Origin: RYN-433 sp036558265
GTDB taxonomy: Bacteria > Planctomycetota > Phycisphaerae > Tepidisphaerales > Tepidisphaeraceae
Reading direction: 5' to 3'
Length of the DNA: 5,492 nucleotides
Assembly: GCA_036558265.1 (NCBI GenBank)
Contig: DATBFY010000014.1
Coordinates: forward strand, 1-5,492
The notes under the pieces were generated by a model. It was not told where the DNA came from. It saw nothing but the letters and a program-made list of their open reading frames with translations, and ran no database searches. The number at the start of each line of letters is the position of its first letter. Position 1 is the first letter of the stretch. Shown here one piece after another: positions 1 through 5,492 of this stretch. The position numbers were made by a program, and so were the translations under genes.

Positions 1-455
1 AGTACGCCGACTGCGTCCCCATCCTCCTCGCCTCCCCCGGCGCCCGCGCCGTCGCCGCCGTCCACGCCGGCTGGCGCGGCATCGTCGCCGGCGTCCTCCC
101 CGCCGCCGTCGCCCGGCTGGCCTCGCTCGCCCAATCCGCCCCAGCCGCCCTCGTCGCCGCGATCGGACCCTGCATCGCCCGCGACGCCTTCGAGATCGGC
201 CCCAAGATGATCGACACCTTCGTCAAGACGATCGACCCCCAACCCCCACTGCGCCGCGCCGATACCGGCAAGGGCTTCATCGACCTGCGCGAGTCCACTC
301 GCCGGCAACTGGTCTCCGCCGGCCTCCGCCCCGACCTGATCGATACGACCGACCAGTGCACCTTCGCCAATCGCGCCGAGTTCTTCTCCCACCGCCGCGA
401 CGGCCCCGCCACCGGCCGCATGGCCGCCCTCATCGCCCCGCGCGGGAAACGATAA
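1..455 (+). CDS. pgeF: YfiH/PgeF family multicopper-oxidase-like protein (purine nucleoside phosphorylase / peptidoglycan editing factor), 5' end missing
   Basis: The reading frame is open from base 3 and ends at TAA 453-455, giving the last 150 residues of a family usually about 240-270 long. The first visible residues are YADCVPILL, followed by VHAGWRG, IGPCI and, near the end, DQCTFA, FFSHRRDG and TGRMAALI. These are the hallmark blocks of the YfiH (DUF152, formerly 'laccase domain') family. In characterised members the Cys of the ADC motif and the His of HAGWRG are two of three zinc ligands; the third, a His, would lie upstream of the window. Family members are cytoplasmic purine nucleoside phosphorylases/adenosine deaminases, and E. 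coli PgeF corrects misincorporated amino acids in peptidoglycan precursors. The gene is convergent with rpmB. The start and upstream neighbours cannot be seen. The family call is firm; the exact substrate is not known. Confidence 0.93.
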   Translation, partial: YADCVPILLASPGARAVAAVHAGWRGIVAGVLPAAVARLASLAQSAPAALVAAIGPCIARDAFEIGPKMIDTFVKTIDPQPPLRRADTGKGFIDLRESTRRQLVSAGLRPDLIDTTDQCTFANRAEFFSHRRDGPATGRMAALIAPRGKR

Positions 456-472
456 ACCTCCCCGCTGGGTGG

Positions 473-500
473 CACTGGCAAGCTCTCAGGCTTGCCAGTG
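473..500. repeat. Perfect 11-bp palindrome, REP-like hairpin
   Basis: CACTGGCAAGC (473-483) and GCTTGCCAGTG (490-500) are exact reverse complements around a six-base loop, TCTCAG. The palindrome begins 17 bases after the pgeF stop codon. No T-tract follows on either strand, so it does not look like a standard rho-independent terminator, although it could still protect a transcript 3' end or assist termination. The sequence resembles intergenic palindromes I associate with planctomycete genomes, which suggests a dispersed REP-type element. Copy number cannot be judged from one window, because there is no second copy here. Confidence 0.6.
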
Positions 501-531
501 GCGACGCCGCGCAGTCACCTGATCTGCGCGC

Positions 532-568
532 AAAAAGAATCCCGGCGCATGTCAGCCACGCGCGGGGA
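532..568 (-). terminator. Rho-independent terminator of rpmB
   Basis: On the - strand, 29 bases after the rpmB stop, a 12-position stem forms between 557-568 and 540-551 with a five-base loop (552-556). It contains 10 Watson-Crick pairs, one G-U pair and one C-C mismatch. TTCTTTTT (complement of 532-539) follows directly. A GC-rich stem plus U-tract is the classic intrinsic terminator. On the + strand the stem has no adjacent T-run, so it probably acts mainly on rpmB. Confidence 0.8.
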
Positions 569-596
569 TGATCGCTACAACGTTTTGTAAAGCAGC

Positions 597-863
597 TTAC
601 GCCGTCCCCGCCGCCGGCGCCTTATACCGACGCCGCGTCGGCTTCACCACCAGCCCCATCTTGATCGCCTTCGTGCTCGCCTTCACCCGCACGATCCGCC
701 CGTCGATGATGGCCCGAACCTTCTGGATGTTCGGCTTGAACTTCCGCGCCGACAGCCCGGTGATCTTCGTGCCGACGCCGCCCAGGTACTTGGCCTTGCC
801 TCGGGTGGTCTTCTTCCTGCCGAACCGGGTCTTCTTCCCGGTGAAATAACAAACGCGGGGCAT
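597..863 (-). CDS. rpmB: 50S ribosomal protein L28
   Basis: This 88-residue basic protein begins MPRVCYFTGKKTRFGRK, the typical L28 opening (E. coli starts MSRVCQVTGK). It continues with the expected core: ARKFKPNIQKVRA, then an IDGRIVRVKAS strand and a conserved AIKMG segment, ending in a basic Ala-rich tail. L28 is a structural component of the large ribosomal subunit. The start at 861-863 was chosen because the L28 homology begins there and AGAGGTGA sits just upstream; the frame stays open to 995, but those 44 residues have no L28 character. Only one Cys is present, so this is not a zinc-binding four-Cys form. The gene is flanked by its own promoter-like region and its own terminator, with no rpmG (L33) next to it, so it is probably monocistronic. 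Confidence 0.96.
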   Translation of the reverse strand: MPRVCYFTGKKTRFGRKKTTRGKAKYLGGVGTKITGLSARKFKPNIQKVRAIIDGRIVRVKASTKAIKMGLVVKPTRRRYKAPAAGTA

Positions 864-873
864 GTTCACCTCT
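864..873 (-). promoter_or_regulatory. Ribosome binding site of rpmB
   Basis: Read on the - strand the ten bases before ATG are AGAGGTGAAC. AGGTGA is a good Shine-Dalgarno match at short spacing. It decides the start at 863 against the longer open frame reaching 995. Confidence 0.75.
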
Positions 874-884
874 GTCAGATTCCG

Positions 885-929
885 ATTTTCAGGGCCGGGA
901 AGTGTAGGGTCAACGCGCCCGCAATGCAA
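885..929 (-). promoter_or_regulatory. Candidate sigma-70-type promoter(s) of rpmB
   Basis: On the - strand two overlapping candidates lie between the secretin terminator and rpmB. The first has -35 TTGACC (908-913), a 17-base spacer and -10 GAAAAT (885-890), predicting a leader of about 15 bases. The second has -35 TTGCAT (924-929), a 17-base spacer and -10 TACACT (901-906), predicting a leader of about 30 bases. Their position between an upstream terminator and the rpmB RBS fits a dedicated promoter. Neither box pair is perfect and planctomycete promoter consensus is poorly known, so the choice between them is open. Confidence 0.4.
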
Positions 930-946
930 GCTCCGCGCGACCACGC

Positions 947-977
947 AAAAAGCCCCGGGAACAGCTTCCCGGGGCTT
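947..977 (-). terminator. Rho-independent terminator of the secretin gene
   Basis: A perfect 12-bp stem pairs AAGCCCCGGGAA (950-961 on +) with TTCCCGGGGCTT (966-977) around the loop CAGC. On the - strand it is followed by a five-T run (complement of 947-951, overlapping the stem foot). It lies 30 bases past the secretin stop. This strong intrinsic terminator isolates the secretin transcript from rpmB. On the + strand no clean T-tract follows. Confidence 0.9.
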
Positions 978-1007
978 GGTTTGCATGTACGTCATGTGCC
1001 GCGCGGC

Positions 1008-4000
1008 TTACTGCCCGGCCACCTTGCTCGAGAGCAGCGGGAACTGCTTCTGCTCCTGCTCTCGCTGGATGATGATCGTCGGCTTCACCAGGATCAGCAG
1101 CACCGACTCGTCCTTGGCCATCGAGCGGTTGGTAAAGAGCCGCTTGAGGAACGGGATCTTGGAGAGGACCGGCACGCCCATCTCCTTCTCGATCTCACCC
1201 GCCAGGGTCTGACCGCCCAGGAGCAGCGTGCCGCCGTCCGGGACGCTGACCGTCGTGCGGACTTCGGTGAGCTGCAATTCAGGCTCCTGGATGAAGCCCG
1301 ACGCCTGGTTGTTCGCGATGATGCTGTTGTTGATGCCGCCGCCCACACCGGGCCCCGTCTGGACGCCGGCCGTCGCGCTCTGGAAGTTGAACGTGAACAG
1401 GTTGAGCAACTGGGCGAGCTGCGGACGCAAGGTCAGGGTCACATACTTGCGGTCGGCCGATACGGTCGCCTGCACGTCGAGCAGCACACCCGAGCTGACC
1501 ACGTCCACGGTGGGCTCGAAGCTCGACGAGTTGTTCCCGACCACCGCGTCCAGGTTTGACACGTAGGCACGCTGGGTCGCCACCAGCACGTAAGACCGCT
1601 GCCCGTTGAACAGCGTCACGCGCGGCGCGGTCAGGGTCGTGCTGGTTTGCGACGCCTGCGTCGCCTGTAGCAGGAAACTGACCCGGAAGTCGTCCAGGAT
1701 ACCGCCGTAAGCCCCCGCAAGACCCAGTGCCGACAGCGACGCAGTCCCGCCGGTTCCCCCCGACGAGCTGGCGGTCGATCCGATGCTGCCCGGCACGCCC
1801 GTGGTCGGGTTCGCCGTGAACGAGCTGGAATTCTGCACCACCGTGATCGGGCTCCAGTGCGAGTTGGGCCCGGGGTTGGCGTTGAACGTCGCATCGATGT
1901 CCAGGCCCACGTCCTCCAGGAAGTTCTTGGAGACCGACAGGAAGCGGGTTTCGATCGTGATCTGGATGGCGCGCGTTTCGCGGAGCTGTTCGAGGAGGTT
2001 GACCAGTCCACGCTGGTTCTCCGGGGTCTGGGTGACGATGAGCTGCCCGTTCAGGGGTCGCACCCCACCCACCGAGCCGCCGGCATCGCGCCAGGAGGTC
2101 GGATCGACCGTTTCCTGGATCAGTTTCACCAGGGCGTCCTGGCGTTCCTGGAGAGTCTGAGTCTTCTCCTGCTGGTTGCCGCCGCCGCCGCCGCCGAAGA
2201 GGCCGCCGCCGCCACCGCCGCCGCCTCCACCACCCCCTCGGCCACCGCCGCCACCCCCTCGGCCGCCTCCGCCGCCACCGCCACGGCCACCGCCGCCACC
2301 GCCGCCGCCACTGCCGCTTTGCTGGTCGAGGCTGAAGCTGGGGGCGTTGTCGAAGTCGGGGACTTCGACGAGGAGGTCACGGATGTCGTAAACCCTTGTG
2401 TTGACGTTCTTTGCGAGATCGTCGGTGGTCGAGACGGTGATGACGCCCTCGTCGATGGTGTAGGCGAGCTTGATGTTGCCGCCGCCCACGTCGTCGAGGA
2501 TGGTCTTCAGGGCCTTGGAAAAGCGCACGTCCTTCAGGCGGGCGGTGACCGGGGCGTCCTTGTTGATACCCGCGGCCTCCAGGGCACGCCAGTTAACGAA
2601 GATGTTCGACCCGGAGACGTCGCGGAGGAAGTCCATGACGTCGGCGAGTCCCTGGCCATTGAAGTTGATCTCGGGAAGCTTGCGGTCGAGCTGTGCCTGG
2701 ACGGCGAGGTCTTCCTGCTTGAGGCCGCGCTCGCTCTTGACCTCGGCATCGCGCATCTCGCTGATGTCAGGCCAGTTCTCGGGATAGCGGAGGACGTCCT
2801 CGTACGGGACCTTGCGTTCCTCGGCCGCGTTCATCGTGTTGGTGAACTCGCGGTCGCGCATCTCCATGGCGTGGCGCTGCGTCTGGAGCTGGTAGTAGTC
2901 GTAGACCAGGGGGCGGGCGCCGCGAACGTAATCGTTGTTCGGATCGATGCTTGCGATCTGATCGAGGATGCCCAGGGCCTGCTTGTAGTTGCGCCGGCGG
3001 GTGGCTTCCTGGGCCCGCTCGATGAGCGAGGCAACCGTCCGCTGCGTGTCAAGTTGCTGCTGGCGAAGCCGCTCGGCCTCTTCCTCGGCGGTCCGCTGCA
3101 CGCGCGTGACGTTTGCCTGCTCTCGCGCGGTGGCTTCGGCCTGATCGACCTCGGCCTTGGCACTCGCGAGGGCGGCGTTCATCTCACCCATTTCGGCGGG
3201 GGTGAAGAGGGCGGCGTCGGAGTCGCGGGCGACGGTGGCATCGTCCAAGGCGGCGCGTGCCTCGGCAAACTTGCCCTGGCCGGCGGCGGTGCGGGCGTCG
3301 CGGACCCGCTGGTTGAAGCGGTACTTGATCTCGTCCTTGCGGATCTGGATGCTGGTCGGGAGGTTGGCGTTGCCGTTGGGACGGGCGGCGCCGGTCAGCA
3401 CCATGAGTTCCTGTTGACCGGCCTTGGCCTGCTCGTTGGTGGGGTCGAGAGCGAGGGCCTCGGAGTAAAGGCGGAGGGCGTCGGCGTTTCGTCCGGCGGC
3501 CTGGGCCTGACGGGCCTCATCCACGCGCTTGCGGGCGGTGTACTGCTTTTCCTGCTGGGCGATCTGGTCGCGGGAGGCGGCGTTCTGAAGGTCCGCCTGG
3601 GCACCGTTTGCGGGGGGCGCATTCTGAGGAGCCGCGTTTGCGCCGGTATTTTCGGGGGGCTTCTGACCGGTGTCCTGCGCGAGGACCGGGTTGGCGTGGG
3701 CGGCGGCGAGCTCAGCCTCGTGCTTGGCGCGGTCGGCCGACTCCTTCTTGTCCATCCGCTCGAGGTACTTCTGGGGCGAATCCTCAAAGAGTCCCGGCTT
3801 GTAGCCGTTATCGCGGGCGATCTCGAAGTTTTTACGTGCGGCAATCCAGTCGCCTTCGCGATAGAGCTTGCGGGCTTCCTGGTAGGCGGCCTTGGGATCG
3901 GTCGCAGCGGCGGCGGCACCGGTATCGGTGGGGGTTGCCGCGGCGGCAGCGGCGGCGGAGGGTGCGGCGGCGGCGGATGGAGTCGTGTCGGAGGGGGCGG

Positions 4001-4916
4001 GCTTGGCGGCGGTGGCACTTGCGGCGGCCGCAGCGGCTGCGGCGGCGTCGGCCTCGTGGCGGGCCTTGTCGGCGTCGGCGGCCTCCTTCTTGTCCATCTT
4101 GGCGAGGATCGAATCGGGCGCCTCTTCGAAGAGCCCGGTCTTGTAGCCGGCGGCGCGGGCGGCTTCGAGGTTCTTGCGGGCGTTGATCCAGTCTCCCTTG
4201 CGGTACTGGTCGCGCCCGGTGTGGTAGAGGGCCTTGGCGTCGGCGGCTGCCGCGGCGGCGGTCTCGCCGCCCATGGCCTGGGCGACGGCGATCTGCTCGG
4301 TGGCCTTGCGCTTGGTGCCGTCATCGGCGAAGCCGTTGTTGGCGGCGGCCTGGAAGTGCTTGACGGCCTCGTTGGCGTTCTTCTGGTCGAGGGCAGCCTG
4401 GCCCTGCTCGAACTCGGCGCGTGCGGTCTTGCGCTCGTTGGCGGCGGACTGGGCGTCCTTGATGGTGGCGTCGTAAGAGCGTTTCTCGTCGGCGGAGAGG
4501 GCGTCGGGCTTGACCTGCTGGAGGGTTGCCAGCGCCTCCTCGTACTGTCGTTTGGCGAACTGGTCGATGCCCTGCTTGAGGAGTTCGGAATCGGAGGCCT
4601 TGGGCTGCTGGGCGAGGAAGGCGGGTACGACACCGATGTAGGGCCGGGGGGCTGCGGCGGGACGGAACGTGTCCTCGCGTGCTGCGGCGGGGATGGCGTC
4701 CGGCGCCGTGGGCTGCGCCCCTGATGCGGCAAGTGCCGTGACGAGGTTGGCGGGTGCGCCGACGGCGACGGCCAGGGCCATCATGGCGCCGCGGCGGCGA
4801 CGTCGCGAATGCGCGTCGTCGGTCGGGCGGCGGTCGGCGGCGTTGGGGGGCGTATTGACCTGGCTCGCGCTCCCCTTGGGGTCGCGGCTCATCGAGACGG
4901 GGTCATTTGGAAACAC
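1008..4916 (-). CDS. Large TPR-containing secretin (GspD/PilQ-like type II/III secretion or pilus outer-membrane channel)
   Basis: This 1302-residue protein probably forms an outer-membrane secretin ring. The C-terminal domain (about 983-1283) carries the signature VPDGGTLLLGG (1225-1235) and VPVLSKIPFLKRLF (1248-1261), then a VLLILVKPTII end. The N-terminus has RRRRR (38-42) before a hydrophobic stretch (43-64) with possible cleavage after residue 63 or 67, and no lipobox. TPR-like helices lie near 108-160, 165-212, 450-505 and 629-675. A duplicated module occupies 226-290 and 340-402, separated by a poly-Ala/Pro linker. A charged helical stretch spans about 575-640, an STN/N0-like domain about 748-836, and a Gly-rich insert 868-913. 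An N-domain-like segment (918-981) contains the ETVDPTSW and PLNGQLIVTQTPE motifs. The GTG start at 4914-4916 has AGGAGG six bases upstream; ATG at 4890-4892 is an in-frame alternative. No partner genes are visible, so type II secretion versus type IV pilus is undecided. Confidence 0.9.
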   Translation of the reverse strand: MFPNDPVSMSRDPKGSASQVNTPPNAADRRPTDDAHSRRRRRGAMMALAVAVGAPANLVTALAASGAQPTAPDAIPAAAREDTFRPAAAPRPYIGVVPAFLAQQPKASDSELLKQGIDQFAKRQYEEALATLQQVKPDALSADEKRSYDATIKDAQSAANERKTARAEFEQGQAALDQKNANEAVKHFQAAANNGFADDGTKRKATEQIAVAQAMGGETAAAAAADAKALYHTGRDQYRKGDWINARKNLEAARAAGYKTGLFEEAPDSILAKMDKKEAADADKARHEADAAAAAAAAASATAAKPAPSDTTPSAAAAPSAAAAAAATPTDTGAAAAATDPKAAYQEARKLYREGDWIAARKNFEIARDNGYKPGLFEDSPQKYLERMDKKESADRAKHEAELAAAHANPVLAQDTGQKPPENTGANAAPQNAPPANGAQADLQNAASRDQIAQQEKQYTARKRVDEARQAQAAGRNADALRLYSEALALDPTNEQAKAGQQELMVLTGAARPNGNANLPTSIQIRKDEIKYRFNQRVRDARTAAGQGKFAEARAALDDATVARDSDAALFTPAEMGEMNAALASAKAEVDQAEATAREQANVTRVQRTAEEEAERLRQQQLDTQRTVASLIERAQEATRRRNYKQALGILDQIASIDPNNDYVRGARPLVYDYYQLQTQRHAMEMRDREFTNTMNAAEERKVPYEDVLRYPENWPDISEMRDAEVKSERGLKQEDLAVQAQLDRKLPEINFNGQGLADVMDFLRDVSGSNIFVNWRALEAAGINKDAPVTARLKDVRFSKALKTILDDVGGGNIKLAYTIDEGVITVSTTDDLAKNVNTRVYDIRDLLVEVPDFDNAPSFSLDQQSGSGGGGGGGGRGGGGGGGRGGGGGGRGGGGGGGGGGGGLFGGGGGGNQQEKTQTLQERQDALVKLIQETVDPTSWRDAGGSVGGVRPLNGQLIVTQTPENQRGLVNLLEQLRETRAIQITIETRFLSVSKNFLEDVGLDIDATFNANPGPNSHWSPITVVQNSSSFTANPTTGVPGSIGSTASSSGGTGGTASLSALGLAGAYGGILDDFRVSFLLQATQASQTSTTLTAPRVTLFNGQRSYVLVATQRAYVSNLDAVVGNNSSSFEPTVDVVSSGVLLDVQATVSADRKYVTLTLRPQLAQLLNLFTFNFQSATAGVQTGPGVGGGINNSIIANNQASGFIQEPELQLTEVRTTVSVPDGGTLLLGGQTLAGEIEKEMGVPVLSKIPFLKRLFTNRSMAKDESVLLILVKPTIIIQREQEQKQFPLLSSKVAGQ
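2178..2315 (-). repeat. GGC/GGN triplet tract encoding the poly-Gly insert of the secretin
   Basis: Residues 868-913 are almost entirely glycine: runs of 8, 7, 6, 12 and 6 Gly, interrupted by Arg at 878, 886 and 893 and by Leu-Phe at 906-907. On the + strand this appears as imperfect GCC/ACC/TCC triplets. It lies between the STN-like domain and the next N-domain segment. It is probably a flexible periplasmic linker, and the triplet structure makes its length prone to in-frame change and to assembly error. Confidence 0.9.
3711..3899 (-). repeat. Secretin internal module, copy B (residues 340-402)
   Basis: This copy contains YREGDWIAARKNFE, ARDNGYKPGLFE, MDKKE and KHEAE. It aligns with copy A at 38 identical residues out of 63, with one two-residue gap. 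The helix-turn-helix pattern with a conserved GDW looks like a modified TPR unit. It is an ancient internal duplication, since the copies have clearly diverged. Confidence 0.85.
3900..4046 (-). repeat. GC-rich triplet tract encoding the Ala/Pro/Ser/Thr linker between the duplicated modules
   Basis: Residues 291-339 consist of alanine runs broken by Pro, Ser, Thr, Asp, Gly and Lys (for example AAKPAPSDTTPSAAAAPS). Low complexity and lack of hydrophobic core residues indicate a flexible or partly helical spacer holding the two GDW modules apart. Like the Gly tract, it is built from slippage-prone GCC/GCG-type triplets. Confidence 0.8.
4047..4241 (-). repeat. Secretin internal module, copy A (residues 226-290)
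   Basis: This copy contains YRKGDWINARKNLE, ARAAGYKTGLFE, MDKKE and RHEAD. The strongest conservation with copy B is in the GDWI-ARKN, GYK-GLFE and MDKKE blocks, which implies that both copies keep the same fold and perhaps the same ligand. Confidence 0.85.
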
Positions 4917-4928
4917 AGCGTTCCTCCT
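4917..4928 (-). promoter_or_regulatory. Ribosome binding site of the secretin gene, deciding a GTG start
   Basis: On the - strand a full AGGAGG (complement of 4923-4928) precedes GTG by six bases. This supports GTG 4916 rather than ATG 4892. A CCTC just upstream could pair with GAGG across a three-base loop and partly hide the site, but that is only four base pairs. Confidence 0.8.
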
Positions 4929-4962
4929 GGAGGGAAGGACAGGCCTTCACGCGTCACGTCTC

Positions 4963-4986
4963 TCGACCGCGCGCCACTGCGGTCGA
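4963..4986 (-). promoter_or_regulatory. Leader hairpin upstream of the secretin start
   Basis: TCGACCGC (4963-4970) and GCGGTCGA (4979-4986) form a perfect 8-bp stem with an eight-base loop. It lies 46 bases upstream of the GTG codon. No T-run follows, so it is not a terminator. It could be a protein-binding operator or an mRNA-stabilising structure in the leader; its function is unknown. Confidence 0.4.
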
Positions 4987-5492
4987 TTGGTTCTGGACTT
5001 GCGCTCACCGGCGTGCGCGTCGAGTGTCAGACCAGACCGCGGCGGATTGCCGGGGTTGGCCTGATCATTCCGTGGGTCAACGGATCGGACGTGCAGACGG
5101 GGATCGGAAGACCGTGAGGACATGGGCGGGACGGCGTTCTTGAAGAAGGCTCCTGGTGTCGAACTCTTGGTAGTCGTTCCTGGCACCCTGATCTCAAGGA
5201 CACGGCGGCGAAGGTTTAATGTAGCGGGGTTGGAACTTATGGGCGAAAGGTTTGTCCCTTTCACGACATGTCCGCCGCTCTACTCCTCCGCCGGTCGGGT
5301 GCCTCCCGGACATAGCCCCGGGGGTGTCGTTCACCGCACCGGCCCGACGGTCATTGGCGGGTGGGAGCGGTGTTCCGCGGTGTGCTGAACGGGGGACAAG
5401 GTTCTCGAAGGTTGTTCAGACACGCGGCCCGTTGGGCCGCCGCCAAACCGGTTGGAACGGGTTCGAGAGTCGTGTCCGGTGATTCAGTTCAC

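Larger units (their letters stand above)
4917..5492. other. 576-bp region with no supported gene; secretin leader and upstream region
   Basis: Open frames of 70-105 codons exist on both strands, but their translations are rich in Arg, Pro and Ser and lack recognisable motifs, so I call no gene. The region contains several inverted repeats: 4963-4986 (8 bp), 5245-5250 with 5257-5262 (6 bp), 5424-5440 (7 bp, loop GTT) and a longer-range 7-bp pair, 5403-5409 with 5462-5468. Promoter-like words on the - strand are weak: TACATT (5219-5224) lacks a good -35, while GTGAAA and CATAAG spaced by 17 bases around 5238-5266 match the consensus at four of six positions each. The secretin promoter is probably here but cannot be fixed. 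Confidence 0.6.

Noticed and set aside
864..995. 44-residue N-terminal extension of L28
   Set aside because: The extension crosses the secretin terminator and the promoter-like sequences, has no L28 similarity, and a good RBS lies directly before the ATG at 863.
1857..4724. 955-codon open frame on the + strand opposite the secretin gene
   Set aside because: It is a shadow of the GC-rich secretin codons. Its translation is Gly/Val/Leu-rich, low in complexity and without any domain, whereas the - strand frame has clear secretin motifs and a good RBS.
3395..4732. 445-codon - strand frame overlapping the secretin's N-terminal half
   Set aside because: The translation is almost entirely Pro, Arg, Ser and Thr, as expected for a frame-shifted reading of Ala/Lys/Asp-rich GC-rich codons.
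5176..5195. TGGCAC resembling half of a sigma-54 promoter
   Set aside because: The required TTGC-type element at the correct spacing is absent, and the orientation is away from the secretin gene.
4947..5264. Possible 105-residue - strand protein before the secretin
   Set aside because: It is Arg/Pro/Ser-rich with no motif, and overlaps the likely leader including the 4963-4986 hairpin.
5122..5388. Possible 88-residue + strand protein upstream of the secretin
   Set aside because: There is no recognisable motif, its composition is typical of random GC-rich frames, and it competes with other equally weak frames on both strands.
5455..5476. GGTTCGAGA resembling a tRNA T-loop
   Set aside because: The flanking bases do not form a proper T-stem (a G-G mismatch falls at the normally invariant closing pair), and no acceptor, D or anticodon arms could be fitted.

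Overview
The window is GC-rich bacterial DNA carrying three genes: the 3' end of a YfiH/PgeF-type gene on the + strand, then rpmB (ribosomal protein L28) and a very large secretin gene, both on the - strand. The style of the secretin (long TPR-type N-terminus, an STN-like domain, a Gly-rich insert, then a C-terminal secretin domain), the L28 sequence and the YfiH variant all suggest a planctomycete, perhaps Phycisphaerae. That placement is an inference from family resemblance; no marker in the window proves it.

Layout. Positions 1-455 (+) encode the C-terminal 150 residues of the YfiH/PgeF protein. Positions 456-596 form a convergent intergenic region. It holds a perfect 11-bp palindrome (473-500) that looks like a dispersed REP-type element, and a rho-independent terminator (532-568, - strand) for rpmB. 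rpmB lies at 597-863 (-) with a good Shine-Dalgarno and promoter-like sequence behind it (885-929). A strong terminator (947-977, - strand) separates it from the secretin gene at 1008-4916 (-). The secretin starts at a GTG with an ideal AGGAGG six bases upstream. Positions 4917-5492 contain no gene I can support. They hold a leader hairpin close to the secretin start and several other inverted repeats, and are probably the secretin's 5' leader and promoter region.

The secretin is the most notable item: 1302 residues with an export signal, TPR-like repeats, a duplicated GDW...GLFE module joined by a poly-Ala linker, a further helical/TPR region, an STN-like domain, an almost pure glycine tract of about 46 residues with regularly spaced Arg, and a canonical outer-membrane secretin domain. 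It has its own terminator and no other secretion or pilus gene lies downstream within the window, so it appears to be transcribed alone at its 3' side. The three genes have no evident functional link. I found no CRISPR array, transposase, tRNA or rRNA.
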